This document shows positions 54,598 through 63,998 of a stretch of 64,000 nt of DNA, one piece after another. The translations under genes and the position numbers were made by a program. The notes beneath the pieces were generated by a model, which saw nothing but the letters and a program-made list of their open reading frames with translations, had not been told where the DNA came from and made no database searches. Within the stretch, counting starts at the first letter, position 1. Every line of letters starts with the position of its first letter. This stretch comes from Tunturiibacter gelidiferens (GTDB taxonomy: Bacteria > Acidobacteriota > Terriglobia > Terriglobales > Acidobacteriaceae): the NCBI RefSeq assembly GCF_013410115.1, contig NZ_JACCCV010000002.1, forward strand, positions 992,001 through 1,056,000, in the 5' to 3' direction.

Positions 54598-55497
54598 CTA
54601 ACCGGGGAGGAGGGTGTTTGGGGGCGCGGGGTTGGAATGAGGATGATGCGGGTGGAAAAATCGAGAGTGGAACTCTGCATTAAACTCAGCCCCGCACAGA
54701 ACGCAGAGCGAGATGATATAGAGCCAGAACAGGAGCGCTATGCCGGCGCCCAGGGATCCATAGACCTGAGAGTAGTTGGCGAAGCGTGTGACATACCAGC
54801 CGAAGACGACAGTCGCAAAAAACCACATGGCGGTGGAGACGAAGGCCCCAGGGAGGGTACGCTTCCATGATTGTTGCATGGGAGTTCCCATATGGTAGAT
54901 GAGGGCAGTGACGCCGATGCTGCCGATAAGCGCAACGCTCCATCGGATGACGAGAGCAAGGATAAAGACCGACGTACGGGCAGAGGGCGTGATGTGCAGG
55001 GCGACCCAGGTCGTGATGAAGTGACCGAAGACCACGAGGACGCTGGCGAGCGCGAAGGGAATCAGCGAGAGGGGGACCAGAACGAGTGCTCGGATGCGAC
55101 GCTGCCAAAAAGTCCAACAGTCGAACGGGAGATCGTTAGCACGGCGCAGACCTTCCATGATGGTCGCTAGAACGCTGGAGGCGCCGCTGAGACTGACGAG
55201 CGCCGCAAGGCTCAGTGCGTGAGTGGAACGGGTCGTTTGTGGCGAAGCGACAAAATAACTTTGCAGCAGGGGGCTGACATCTGGAGGAAGGATGCGATCG
55301 AAGAAGAGAGCGAACTGGAAGCGAAAAGGAGTATTGTCCGGAACGAGGCTGATAGCGGCGGCAGCGACGATGAGGGCCGGAAACAGTGAGACCATCGCCG
55401 AGTAGGCAGTAGATTGGGCGAGGTTGAGGCTATCGTGCCTCATTGCCCGGAGCAGCGTTCCGTGGAGGATCCTGGGAAGACGAAGAAGTCTTCTCAT
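54598..55497 (-). CDS. YihY/BrkB family membrane protein
   Basis: The 299-residue protein has about six membrane helices and the family motifs LNLAQSTAYSAMVSLFPALI, then LSLAALVSLSGASSVLATIM, and YGSLGAGIALLFWLYIISLC. The family was once named RNase BN but has no established nuclease activity; transport or envelope roles have been proposed. The His-rich C-terminus (FFHPHHPHSN) may bind metal. It is followed upstream on the same strand by a thioredoxin-like gene, 30 nt away. Confidence 0.88.
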   Translation of the reverse strand: MRRLLRLPRILHGTLLRAMRHDSLNLAQSTAYSAMVSLFPALIVAAAAISLVPDNTPFRFQFALFFDRILPPDVSPLLQSYFVASPQTTRSTHALSLAALVSLSGASSVLATIMEGLRRANDLPFDCWTFWQRRIRALVLVPLSLIPFALASVLVVFGHFITTWVALHITPSARTSVFILALVIRWSVALIGSIGVTALIYHMGTPMQQSWKRTLPGAFVSTAMWFFATVVFGWYVTRFANYSQVYGSLGAGIALLFWLYIISLCVLCGAEFNAEFHSRFFHPHHPHSNPAPPNTLLPG

Positions 55498-55527
55498 AAG
55501 GGCACACCGAAGAGCGAAAGAGACAGA

Positions 55528-56016
55528 TTACGCCTTCCACCGATTGAGGAAAGCCGTGACGGCTTCAACGCTGGTGTGCTCGAACTCCTTCTCGTGTTCG
55601 GCGTAGAGGAGGGTGCCGTGGGCGTCGATGACAGCGAGAGAAGGAATGCCATGGGCGATGGGAACATGATACTTCTTTGCCACATCCACGTTGTGGTCTA
55701 CATGGCCGGTATCGATGTGCACAACAAGAAAGTGCTTGGCGAGGAGTTCCGCATTGGGACTTTGGCGGTAGTAGTAATCCAGGACCTGACAGTCACCGCA
55801 CCAGTTTGCACCGAAGTCGAGGATGATGCGCTTGTGCTCGCGGCGGGCGGTGACCATTGCGGCGGCAATGTCAGCATTGGCGTTGGCGGTCTCTGAGTAG
55901 AGGTTCCTGTTGACCATGAAGACGGACTGAGCAGAGGCCGGAGCGAATGAAGTCATCATGAGCGCCAGAAGCGCTACTGCAACAGTGCGAATCGTGATGC
56001 GACGTATCGTGTTCAT
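55528..56016 (-). CDS. Exported thioredoxin-like protein
   Basis: The ATG follows AAGGT. The 162-residue protein has a signal peptide (TVAVALLALMMTSFAPASAQ) and a thioredoxin fold with the redox motif NWCGDC, an unusual G-D dipeptide, and the cis-Pro loop GIPSLAVID. It probably reduces or isomerises disulfides or delivers reductant in the periplasm. It heads a likely two-gene unit with the YihY gene. Confidence 0.87.
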   Translation of the reverse strand: MNTIRRITIRTVAVALLALMMTSFAPASAQSVFMVNRNLYSETANANADIAAAMVTARREHKRIILDFGANWCGDCQVLDYYYRQSPNAELLAKHFLVVHIDTGHVDHNVDVAKKYHVPIAHGIPSLAVIDAHGTLLYAEHEKEFEHTSVEAVTAFLNRWKA

Positions 56017-56065
56017 CGAGACCTTGTTCGTAGGACAGGACTGTGAGGGCGCCCGCTGCGATCCG

Positions 56066-56094
56066 GATATCTACATTCAATCCCGATATCTACA
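56066..56094. repeat. Direct repeat GATATCTACA x2, 19-bp period
   Basis: GATATCTACA occurs at 56066-56075 and 56085-56094, both preceded by CCGG- or CCC-type sequence. The pair lies 50-78 nt upstream of the thioredoxin-like gene start, a normal place for an activator or BlaI/PadR-type repressor site. The period is near two helical turns. Confidence 0.5.
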
Positions 56095-56152
56095 GATGAT
56101 GCATGAAGATCAGGGAGTAACGCAAAACTATGCTGAGAGAAGCCGGTGACGG

Positions 56153-57304
56153 CTACTTCCCGGCATAGTAGCCGTCGCGGGTCTGGACGACGAGACCTTT
56201 CTGATGGATGTCTACCGCGACCTGATGGTAGCCGTTCGAAGCTGCGTCCTGGGCGGGGGTGTAACCGAGGCGGTACTGTGCTCGAAGCTCTTCCGCTATC
56301 TGGTTATAGATCTGAGCGACGTCTTGATTTTTCTTTACCTCGAAGAGACGGCCACCAGTCTCCTGTGCCATGCGTTCGAGGATCTTCTTTCCGTCGACCT
56401 TGCTCTGGCTGGGATAGTTCCCCCCATTGCCACCCCCATTGCCACCTCCGGGATAGCCGCCACGGCCGCCGGGGTAGCCACCACCAGGATATCCGCCCCC
56501 GGGGAAGCCACCGCCAGGATAGCCACCACGGCCATGCTGAGGGTTATTGTTCTGCGGATGGGACTCTTCCCCTTTGAAGTAAATGGCATAGATGATGGTG
56601 TCGGCTCGCTGGGCGGCTTCGATGGATCGCACGAGATTCTCCTTGCTGTTTCGATCTACACCATCTGAGAGAATGATCAGGGCTTTGCGGCCTGTCTGCT
56701 TACTCATCAGCTCGTCGGAAGCCAAAAAGAGAGCATCATAAAGAACGGTCCCTCCCCGGCTGTGGCTGCGGCTGTCACTATCGTCATCAGCGGAGGCGGG
56801 GGCGGGAGTATCGATCTCTTTCAGAGCCCTTTGGAGCAGCGGGCGCGAAGTCGTTAAGTCCTGCAACAGCTCCGTTTGACGCGCAAACTGGACGATGAAG
56901 GCCTGATCCTTCGGGTTGGTGAGCATCTGATCGAGGAAGGTGCTGCTCGCGGTGCGTTCTTCGTCCAGGACACCGCGCTGGGACTGGCTGGTGTCGACGA
57001 GGAGGCCGAGGGTGAGCGGGAGGTTAGTGTCCTTGTCGAAGTACCGGATGGTCTGGGCCTTACCGTCCACCTGAAGGGTGAAGTCATCCTTGGTAAGGTT
57101 CTGGATAAGTGCTCCCTTTTTGTCACGTACGACCACGGGAAGATTGACCAGCCGGGCGTCGACGGCGATCGTCGCTGCCGTGGTGGAAGGGGACTGATCG
57201 GGCGGAGAGGTTTTTTGTTGTGCGGCGATGCTCGGAACGCGCAGGCCGGAGGCGAGTAAGACAACGACCATAACAAGAGGCCGGAGCAGGTGGGGGGCGA
57301 TCAT
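56153..57304 (-). CDS. VWA-domain secreted protein (acidobacterial VWFA-related family)
   Basis: The 383-residue protein has a signal peptide (to about residue 28), the acidobacterial beta module (VDARLVNLPVVVRDKKGALI, LTKDDFTLQVDGKAQTIRYF), then a von Willebrand A domain with the metal-site motif LLVDTSQSQRG (DxSxS-like), later LIILSDGVDRNS. A Gly/Pro/Tyr-rich insertion of GGYPGGG units (about residues 263-300) interrupts the domain before its last helices. Such proteins are expanded in Acidobacteria; adhesion or surface interaction is inferred. Confidence 0.88.
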   Translation of the reverse strand: MIAPHLLRPLVMVVVLLASGLRVPSIAAQQKTSPPDQSPSTTAATIAVDARLVNLPVVVRDKKGALIQNLTKDDFTLQVDGKAQTIRYFDKDTNLPLTLGLLVDTSQSQRGVLDEERTASSTFLDQMLTNPKDQAFIVQFARQTELLQDLTTSRPLLQRALKEIDTPAPASADDDSDSRSHSRGGTVLYDALFLASDELMSKQTGRKALIILSDGVDRNSKENLVRSIEAAQRADTIIYAIYFKGEESHPQNNNPQHGRGGYPGGGFPGGGYPGGGYPGGRGGYPGGGNGGGNGGNYPSQSKVDGKKILERMAQETGGRLFEVKKNQDVAQIYNQIAEELRAQYRLGYTPAQDAASNGYHQVAVDIHQKGLVVQTRDGYYAGK

Positions 57305-57665
57305 GTGAGTTTAGACGACACCGGGTGGGTGGGGTTTCAAACTGGAGTCGTTTGACCTGACGTTTTTGCTGACGAGAAATCTCTGACTTGCTACTATCGA
57401 TTCATCGTTCAATCTGCTCTTCCGCATTCCGGTTTCTCTGATTCAAGTGAACCGCTTGCAGAACGAAAATCCTCGGCTCGTGGAGTCTTTGCGCCCTCGG
57501 CTCGGGAGCCGTTTGCAATCGCCAGCGGATCTTCGTAACTTTAACGGCCGCGTTTCCTGAAGAAGCAGGCGAAAGATAGGTGGAGTTGCTCTGCGCGATA
57601 AGGTGTTAGACAGCTCTCCTTGCAGTATGCTGACAGCGTTGGGAAAATGCTGGAACGAGAATGCA
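57305..57665. other. Divergent promoter region, no gene
   Basis: The 361 nt between the VWA gene and the MASE1-GGDEF gene contain no credible gene, terminator or strong dyad. Promoters for both genes must lie here. Confidence 0.35.
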
Positions 57666-59216
57666 ATGGACATAAGCAAGAGCGTTGGCGAAGCGTCGCT
57701 CGATGTAGAGCTGGCTCATTGTGCTGCTCCTGAAGTCACAGATACACACTCGCGCTCCGGGTCCATTCACTGGCGACACCTGATCGCTACGTTCTTTATT
57801 CTGCTGCTTTTTTCCTGGCTGGGGATTGTGCTTTCGAGACAGTCGGATGGAGTTGCGACGATTTGGTTCACCAACGGACTTTTGTTTGCGCTGGTGGTTA
57901 CGCGCCCGAAAAAAACCTGGATCCCTTATTTCATTGCGGGTTTCCTGGCCGATACGCTGGCCGATGTGATCTACGGCGACCCGTTGCGGCTGGCGATCGG
58001 CGTGTCGGTAGCCAACTCGGTGGAAGTAATCACCTCATCTGTGCTGTTGACGCGCTGGTTCGGCAACCCTCTGCAGCTGACGAAGCGCCTTCCCCTGCTG
58101 GGCTTTCTTGGCGTCGCGGTCGTTGCGGCGACGGCGCTGACCAGTGCTCTGGGAGCTTCGTGGACGTTACTCTTTGTGAAGGCAGGCCCCTGGTGGATGC
58201 TGTTTCGTACTTGGTACCTGGGTGATGTGTTGGGGATGGCGATCATCGCGCCACTAGTCTTCATCTTGCAGCGGCCAGGCTTCTTTACGATGCTGCGAAG
58301 TCAGGAACTGCCGAGAACACTGTTATTACTGATGGTTCCGGCGGCCGCGACAGCGCTGGTGTTCAGCCACAGCAAAGACCCGCTCATCTTCTTTATCTTT
58401 CCCGCGCTGTTGCTGGTGGTGTTCCGGTTGGGTTTCCCGGGCACGGTTCTAGCCGTGTTTGTAATTGCACTGATCTCGATCTGGTTCACTGTCACTGGAC
58501 ACGGGCCGTTGATGCTGATTACTGGTACAAATCTGCTCCACAAGATTGTGATTGAGCAGATCTTCCTTGCCGTGGCCCTCTTCACCTTCTTTCCAGTGGC
58601 GGCTCTACTCGAGGAGCGCAAAGCGCTCGAGATTTCGTTGCAGAAGAGCGAACTGCGATACCGCGAACTGGCCAATGCGGATTCCCTGACCGGTCTTGCC
58701 AACCGGCGGGCCTTTGATGAAAGGCTCGAGGAGGCATGGCACCGGGCTATGCGCGATCAGCAACCGCTGTCGCTGCTGCTGATCGATGTGGATCTTTTCA
58801 AAGCGTATAACGACCTCTATGGACATGTTGGCGGGGATGAATGTCTGCGCTGCATCGCGAAGGTGATTGCAAGTGCGTTACAAGGTAAAGCTGAGATCGC
58901 AGCGCGTTTTGGGGGCGAAGAGTTTGCCGTGATCCTGCCGAACACGACGATCGAAGTTGCGGTGCGAGTGGCGGAAAACGTCCGCGAGGCTGTCGCATCC
59001 TTGAAGGTGCCGCACTCGGGTAACCAACTTGGAATCCAAACCATCAGCGTGGGGGTGGCGGCGGAGGTACCGAACCGGAACACTGCGGTGATATCTTTAC
59101 TAACGGCCTCCGATCACGCGTTGTATCGTGCCAAGTATCTGGGACGAAACCGAGTGGAGTCGACGACGGCGGTGAAATCGACAGCCGAGATGTCCACTGC
59201 GGATTCGACGGCCTGA
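57666..59216 (+). CDS. MASE1-GGDEF diguanylate cyclase
   Basis: The ATG at 57666 (MDISKSVGEASLDVELAHCA) is one of several possible starts. The 516-residue protein has an N-terminal MASE1 sensor with about eight membrane helices (LIATFFILLLFSWLGIVLSR, VATIWFTNGLLFALVV), a short coiled linker (LEERKALEISLQKSELRYRE) and a GGDEF domain with active-site RFGGEEF. The inhibitory RxxD site is absent five residues upstream (GKAE instead), so product inhibition is not expected. It should make cyclic di-GMP in response to an unknown membrane signal. Confidence 0.92.
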   Translation: MDISKSVGEASLDVELAHCAAPEVTDTHSRSGSIHWRHLIATFFILLLFSWLGIVLSRQSDGVATIWFTNGLLFALVVTRPKKTWIPYFIAGFLADTLADVIYGDPLRLAIGVSVANSVEVITSSVLLTRWFGNPLQLTKRLPLLGFLGVAVVAATALTSALGASWTLLFVKAGPWWMLFRTWYLGDVLGMAIIAPLVFILQRPGFFTMLRSQELPRTLLLLMVPAAATALVFSHSKDPLIFFIFPALLLVVFRLGFPGTVLAVFVIALISIWFTVTGHGPLMLITGTNLLHKIVIEQIFLAVALFTFFPVAALLEERKALEISLQKSELRYRELANADSLTGLANRRAFDERLEEAWHRAMRDQQPLSLLLIDVDLFKAYNDLYGHVGGDECLRCIAKVIASALQGKAEIAARFGGEEFAVILPNTTIEVAVRVAENVREAVASLKVPHSGNQLGIQTISVGVAAEVPNRNTAVISLLTASDHALYRAKYLGRNRVESTTAVKSTAEMSTADSTA

Positions 59217-59284
59217 CAATGCGGGTCCGCCATCTCGTATTTTGCCAACGCAATGGGTTGAGAAGAATGTATCTTGACGGGACG

Positions 59285-60244
59285 ATGAGACAACTTCTTT
59301 GGCTGACAGTTGGTTGTTTCTGTGCGCTCCTTGGAGTCGGGTGCGCCTCAAACTCGGCTACGGCTGCTACACCCGCTCACTCGCTGGTCGCAGCAACCGT
59401 GACGAAGCCTCCCATGGGATTTGCAAAGACCGTCGTGTTATGGCCAAACGGAGCGCCCGGCGCATTGGGCGACGGTGAAGGAGACGTACCGAAGATGTAT
59501 GTGTATCCAGCACCGGGGGCTGGCTTACATTCTGCTGTGATCGTGATGCCAGGCGGCGGATATGTCCATCTGGCGATCGAAAAGGAGGGTGGGGAGGAGG
59601 CGCGTTGGCTGAATGCGCATGGCGTAACAGCTTTCGTGTTGGAGTACCGGCTGGGACCGCGATACCACTTCCCTTCTCCGATGCTGGATGGCGCACGGGC
59701 GATGCGCTATGTACGCAGCCACGCAGCAGAACTGGGAGTAGCGAAGGACAAGATCGGGCTGTGGGGCTTCTCGGCTGGCGGTCACCTGGCAGGCTATCTG
59801 GCAGCAGTGAATGATAACGGCTCTTCGGGCGCTGAGGATCCTGTTGATAGAGTCAGCGACCGGCCGGACTTCGCGATTGTGTCCTATGGGCGATTCACAA
59901 TGGACGACTCAGTACCGAGAAGGACGAATATGGAGGGGCTGCTGGGCGACCATCCGACGAAGGCAATGTTGGACTCGATCTCGGTGGTGAAGCTGGTGAC
60001 GAAGAATACCTCTCCCTGCTTCATCTTCTCCACTACGGCCGACCAGACTGTCAATCCGATGAATGCAACGGCATTCTACGACGCATTGAAGCAGGCCGGT
60101 GTGCCAGTGGAGCTGCACATCTTCGAACGCGGGCAACATGGAACGGGAATGGCTCAGGGGATGAAAGGAATGTCCGAGCTAGCCATCTATCCGACACTGC
60201 TCGCGAATTGGATGGAAATGCATGGCTGGATGTCGCAGGAATAG
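59285..60244 (+). CDS. Lipoprotein alpha/beta hydrolase (acetyl-xylan-esterase-like)
   Basis: The start at 59285 gives a lipoprotein signal peptide with lipobox GVGC. The 319-residue protein is an alpha/beta hydrolase with the oxyanion-hole motif PGGGY, nucleophile GFSAGGH, an acid region STTADQTVNP and catalytic His in ERGQHGTG. The family (BD-FAE/AXE, COG0657-like) deacetylates xylan or similar polysaccharides. It lies between two c-di-GMP genes on the same strand; starting 68 nt after the first, it may be cotranscribed with it. Confidence 0.87.
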   Translation: MRQLLWLTVGCFCALLGVGCASNSATAATPAHSLVAATVTKPPMGFAKTVVLWPNGAPGALGDGEGDVPKMYVYPAPGAGLHSAVIVMPGGGYVHLAIEKEGGEEARWLNAHGVTAFVLEYRLGPRYHFPSPMLDGARAMRYVRSHAAELGVAKDKIGLWGFSAGGHLAGYLAAVNDNGSSGAEDPVDRVSDRPDFAIVSYGRFTMDDSVPRRTNMEGLLGDHPTKAMLDSISVVKLVTKNTSPCFIFSTTADQTVNPMNATAFYDALKQAGVPVELHIFERGQHGTGMAQGMKGMSELAIYPTLLANWMEMHGWMSQE

Positions 60245-60425
60245 TGTGCCGAAGAGATCGCTGCGCTCGTTCAAGCGAGATGGAATCAAAAAAGTTGATC
60301 CCAGGCTGCTAGGAACGAATAGACTGCATTTGGTATCGCTGCGGAATAAAAGTCGAAGGCAAACGTTTTACAAGGTGCACGTGGATCACGCATTTTGATT
60401 GCGAGAGAAGTTGCTTCGTCCGGTT

Positions 60426-62861
60426 ATGCTAGCGGACGGGGGGTTAGAGAAGCACGATGCTGGCGCTATACTTGCACGTATTTCGAGGTATTTCTTGAAG
60501 GCTTCTGCGCTCGAATCCCAGCGATCCTGGATTTGGAAGACGATTCTCTCAGCGGCGCCGGTTTCGCTGGTGGTGGCGGAACTCTGGCGAGTCAATCATG
60601 GGGCCGAGTTCGGAAAGTTGAGCGCTGTCTTGATTGCAATATCCGGCACCGCCGTTGCAATTTGGGCGCTGTGGCGCGAATATAGCCGCGTAGAGAAGCT
60701 AAGAGGGGCCGAGCAGGCGCATTCACAGTTTCTGGCAGCCGCCGAGACCAGTCTGGATGCCTTTGGGCTCTTTGAATCTGTACGAGATGAAGCAGGCAGA
60801 GTCGTAGACTTCCGAGTTCTGTACGTCAATGCCAACGTTGAGAGACTGACGGGACGATCACGTTCTGAGCTCCTGGGACAGACTCTGTGCGCAGTGACTC
60901 CGATTAAGACCACGGGGCCGATGTTCACGAGATTTTGCAGAGTTGTCGAGACTGGGGAATCGCTCAACGAAGAGTTTCCCGTAAGTTACCCGAGCGTCAA
61001 GGCAACCTGGTTGCGAACCCAGGTCGTCAAGCTCGGAGATGGGCTGGCCATCACCTTCAGCGATATCAGCGAAGCCAAGGCGACGCAGGAACGATACGCG
61101 CACCTGGCGGAGTTTACGGACTCTGTCTTTCAGAACGCTCCCTTCAGCATTATCGCGACCAATATCGCGGGAATGATTACGGCAATGAACGGGGAAGCAG
61201 AGAAGCTGACGGGGTATCGCCGCGAGGAACTAGTCGAGAAGGCTTCACTAACAGTGCTGCACGACGAACGAGAGCTGTTGGGTAGGGCGGTCGCGATCGA
61301 CTCTGCCGCGACGTTGGAAAAGTATGGGTTCGAAGTTCTGACGACGAGGGCGGCCGCGGGAAAGATGGAGGAACAGGAGTGGACGCTTGTCCGACGCGAC
61401 GGCGCACGAACCCCGATCAATCTGGCCATGAGAGCCGTGACCAACGAGGCCGGTGAAGTAAGCGGCTTTGTGAGCATCGCGTTCGACATTACGGACCGGC
61501 GCCAGATGATGGAGTATGTCACTCATTTGGCCACACACGATCAATTGACGGGACTGACCGGGCGCGCGCTTTTGCAGGACAAGACCGTTCAGACGGTGGA
61601 ACTGGCACGACGGTATGGAACCAAGGTCGCAGTCTTTGTCATCGATCTAGATCACTTTAAACGTATCAACGACTCCTTGGGACATTCGGCAGGGGACCAG
61701 ATTTTGATCGAGGCTGCGCAGAGACTGCGTCGCTCCGTGCGCAGCACGGATGTGGTGGCGCGGGTAGGTGGAGACGAGTTTGTTGTTGTAATGCCGGACA
61801 TCACCAACGTGGACGACGTTGAACAATGCGCAGCCAATCTGGTAGCCGCGTTATCTCCGGAGATATCAATCGAAGAGCACCTGGTACGTGTGACCGCGAG
61901 TGTCGGAGTCTGCATTTACCCCGACTTCGCAAGCGATGCCAAGCATCTGCTCAAACGGGCGGATTCGGCAATGTACGCGGCAAAGGAGAATGGGCGGAGC
62001 CAGTTCCAGATCTTCAGCGAGAGCATGCTGAAGGAGACGGCAGAGCGACTGACGATGGAGCATGCACTGCGCCACGCATTGACGAATAAAGAGCTCAGCA
62101 TGCATTATCAGCCACAGATCTCGCTGACCACCGGAGCCGTTACCGGCATGGAAGCGTTGCTCCGCTGGAATCATCCTAGACTTGGAAGCATCTCGCCATC
62201 GCAATTTATTCCATTGGCAGAAGAGACTGGACTCATTGTGCCGATCGGGGAGTGGGCCTTTATGACCGCATGCTGCGAGGGGAAGGCGCTGCAGGACGAG
62301 CTTGGGATGGATCTAACGGTCTCAATCAATCTGTCGCCACGGCAGTTTCAGCAAAAAAATCTCGTCCCTATTGTTGAACATTCGCTGTCGAAGAGCGGTC
62401 TCTCTCCCGAGAAACTACAGATCGAAATCACGGAAAATATGTTGATGGTCAACTCCGAGCATGTTCTGGACAAGTTGCAGAGAATGAGGGAGCTGGGAGT
62501 CCGTATCTCCATTGACGACTTCGGCACGGGATTCTGCAGCTTCTCGTATCTGCTGGAATATCAGGTCGACCGGCTGAAGATCGATCAGAGCTTCGTGAAG
62601 AAGGCCGGAACCGACGCCAATGCCGCGGCCGTGGTTCGAACGATTATCGCGATGTCTCACGGGCTAAATATTAAAGTAGTCGCCGAAGGGGTCGAGACCG
62701 ATGAACAGATGCGATTTTTGTTGCGAAGGAAGTGTGACGAAGCGCAGGGCAACTTCATTGCGAAACCTGTGGCGATGGCGGAGTTCAGTGACGTGATAAG
62801 GCAGTACGCCAACGGCCCCGCCGCTCGTGCCTCGGAGCCCGTTACCGGATTGGTTCGGTAG
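60426..62861 (+). CDS. PAS-PAS-GGDEF-EAL c-di-GMP signalling protein
   Basis: The start is uncertain (ATG at 60426 or TTG at 60399). The product of about 811 residues has two N-terminal membrane helices, a PAS domain (LYVNANVERLTGRSRSELLG), a second PAS domain (NAPFSIIATNIAGMITAMNG) with a PAC-like tail, a GGDEF domain with intact VGGDEF and an RSTD inhibitory site, and an EAL domain. The EAL domain keeps MEALLRW, INLSPRQF, EITENMLM, DDFGTGFCSFSYL, LKIDQSFV and EGVET, so phosphodiesterase activity is likely. It may antagonise the MASE1 cyclase upstream. Confidence 0.92.
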   Translation: MLADGGLEKHDAGAILARISRYFLKASALESQRSWIWKTILSAAPVSLVVAELWRVNHGAEFGKLSAVLIAISGTAVAIWALWREYSRVEKLRGAEQAHSQFLAAAETSLDAFGLFESVRDEAGRVVDFRVLYVNANVERLTGRSRSELLGQTLCAVTPIKTTGPMFTRFCRVVETGESLNEEFPVSYPSVKATWLRTQVVKLGDGLAITFSDISEAKATQERYAHLAEFTDSVFQNAPFSIIATNIAGMITAMNGEAEKLTGYRREELVEKASLTVLHDERELLGRAVAIDSAATLEKYGFEVLTTRAAAGKMEEQEWTLVRRDGARTPINLAMRAVTNEAGEVSGFVSIAFDITDRRQMMEYVTHLATHDQLTGLTGRALLQDKTVQTVELARRYGTKVAVFVIDLDHFKRINDSLGHSAGDQILIEAAQRLRRSVRSTDVVARVGGDEFVVVMPDITNVDDVEQCAANLVAALSPEISIEEHLVRVTASVGVCIYPDFASDAKHLLKRADSAMYAAKENGRSQFQIFSESMLKETAERLTMEHALRHALTNKELSMHYQPQISLTTGAVTGMEALLRWNHPRLGSISPSQFIPLAEETGLIVPIGEWAFMTACCEGKALQDELGMDLTVSINLSPRQFQQKNLVPIVEHSLSKSGLSPEKLQIEITENMLMVNSEHVLDKLQRMRELGVRISIDDFGTGFCSFSYLLEYQVDRLKIDQSFVKKAGTDANAAAVVRTIIAMSHGLNIKVVAEGVETDEQMRFLLRRKCDEAQGNFIAKPVAMAEFSDVIRQYANGPAARASEPVTGLVR

Positions 62862-62946
62862 AGGACTTTTGGCACAGCGACGATCGCGACGGAGGTATCC
62901 CTGGGCGCGCGACAACCGCTGAATCTTCAGAAACTACTTGTGATTG

Positions 62947-63207
62947 CTAGGTCGTTGCCCGGCTGCGCTTGATCAGGTGGTAGATGCCCAACAAGATGAG
63001 GGCACCGACAAGCGACATCAGAAAGCCAGCGGACTGATCAGGCTCATAGTGACCAATAGCCCGGCCGAGGAAGGTCCCGAGGAAGGACCCTGCTATGCCG
63101 ATCAACATCGTAATGAAGATGCCACCGGGCTCTTTGCCCGGAATGATGAGCTTGGCAAGCGCACCGACGATGAGACCGATGAGAGCCGTCCAAAGCAGAT
63201 GAAACAT
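62947..63207 (-). CDS. GlsB/YeaQ/YmgE family membrane protein
   Basis: The start at 63207 is fixed by GGAGG 7 nt upstream; the frame is open further but implausible. The 86-residue protein has three short membrane helices and the family motif GLIVGALAKLIIPGKEPGGI, then IGIAGSFLGTFLG. The family includes transglycosylase-associated proteins induced by stress. The C-terminus is basic. Confidence 0.9.
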   Translation of the reverse strand: MFHLLWTALIGLIVGALAKLIIPGKEPGGIFITMLIGIAGSFLGTFLGRAIGHYEPDQSAGFLMSLVGALILLGIYHLIKRSRATT

Positions 63208-63400
63208 AGCTGATCCTCCGTGTTTGGTTTTCCGGGGCGGCCGGATACGTCTCGCTGGATGGGAGAAGGATACTCTTACTTTGTGCCGACGCAAGAGTTT
63301 GATCTTGCTGATTCGGAGATTTTCGGTAAGAGAGTACGGCGGGTGGGCGCGCTTTATCCGGTCAACAAGACAACCACGTTGCAGATCGGCGAATGACGAC

Positions 63401-63790
63401 TTAGGCACTGCGGACGATCAGATCGTTCTTCCAAAGAGCCAGGACCACGTCCATCTGGCTGTTGTGCGCGATGTCTTCGCCGTCGGTGACCTCAGCCCAG
63501 AGCGTAGAGACAGTCTTGTGGGTGCCTGCGTTGAGAAGCGCTACGGCACGAAGAGCATAGGCCTTGGCCTTGTTGGATGGAGCATATTGCCCGGCAGGAA
63601 TTCCCTTTACCAGGCCGGCTTCACAAAGACTGAGGAAGGCGAACCGGGGGCCACCCTTTCGCTGGGCCGAGGGGCTGGTCGGATAGAGTTTTGCGGTCGC
63701 CTGGTCCCAGCGAGCTGCGGGCGTGATCGATTTGCCGTAGGTATCCATGCGGGCCGCGATCAGAGCGGCCTCGCCGTATTTGTTCGCCAT
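63401..63790 (-). CDS. DUF6979-like small protein
   Basis: The ATG follows AGGAGAG. The 129-residue soluble protein begins MANKYGEAALIAARM and contains KGGPRFAFLSLCEAGLVKGI and NKAKAYALRAVALL, which fit a family I recall as DUF6979 (function unknown, found mostly next to diverse genes). No signal peptide or membrane helix is present. It lies 193 nt upstream of the GlsB-like gene on the same strand. Confidence 0.7.
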   Translation of the reverse strand: MANKYGEAALIAARMDTYGKSITPAARWDQATAKLYPTSPSAQRKGGPRFAFLSLCEAGLVKGIPAGQYAPSNKAKAYALRAVALLNAGTHKTVSTLWAEVTDGEDIAHNSQMDVVLALWKNDLIVRSA

Positions 63791-63926
63791 AGTATCTCTC
63801 CTGTGAGGATTGTTTCAGATCCGGTAGCAGGCGTGATCGCCGCTCGCACGCGATCGTGCTGCCGAGGCGGTCTCGCCCAAACCTGACGATCGATTGCCGA
63901 ATCGTCCTGCGACGCTCCCGGTCTGG

Positions 63927-63998
63927 TCAGGTCTTTGAAGTTGGCTTGGTCGAACTTTGTTTCGTCGGGCCGGTGCCTGATGGGTCAAGTGCGGTGTC
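63927..63998 (-). CDS. Possible C-terminal end of a gene (partial)
   Basis: From the window edge a minus-strand frame is open for 23 codons (DTALDPSGTGPTKQSSTKPT and a short Ser/Lys end) and stops at TGA. The Ser/Thr/Lys/Pro-rich composition suits a protein tail, but the piece is too short to be sure it is coding. Confidence 0.25.
   Translation of the reverse strand, partial: DTALDPSGTGPTKQSSTKPTSKT

Noticed and set aside
56390..56560. Short repeats in the VWA gene resembling a DNA repeat element
   Set aside because: They encode a Gly/Pro/Tyr-rich insertion (GGYPGGG units) in frame within the protein, so they need no separate explanation.
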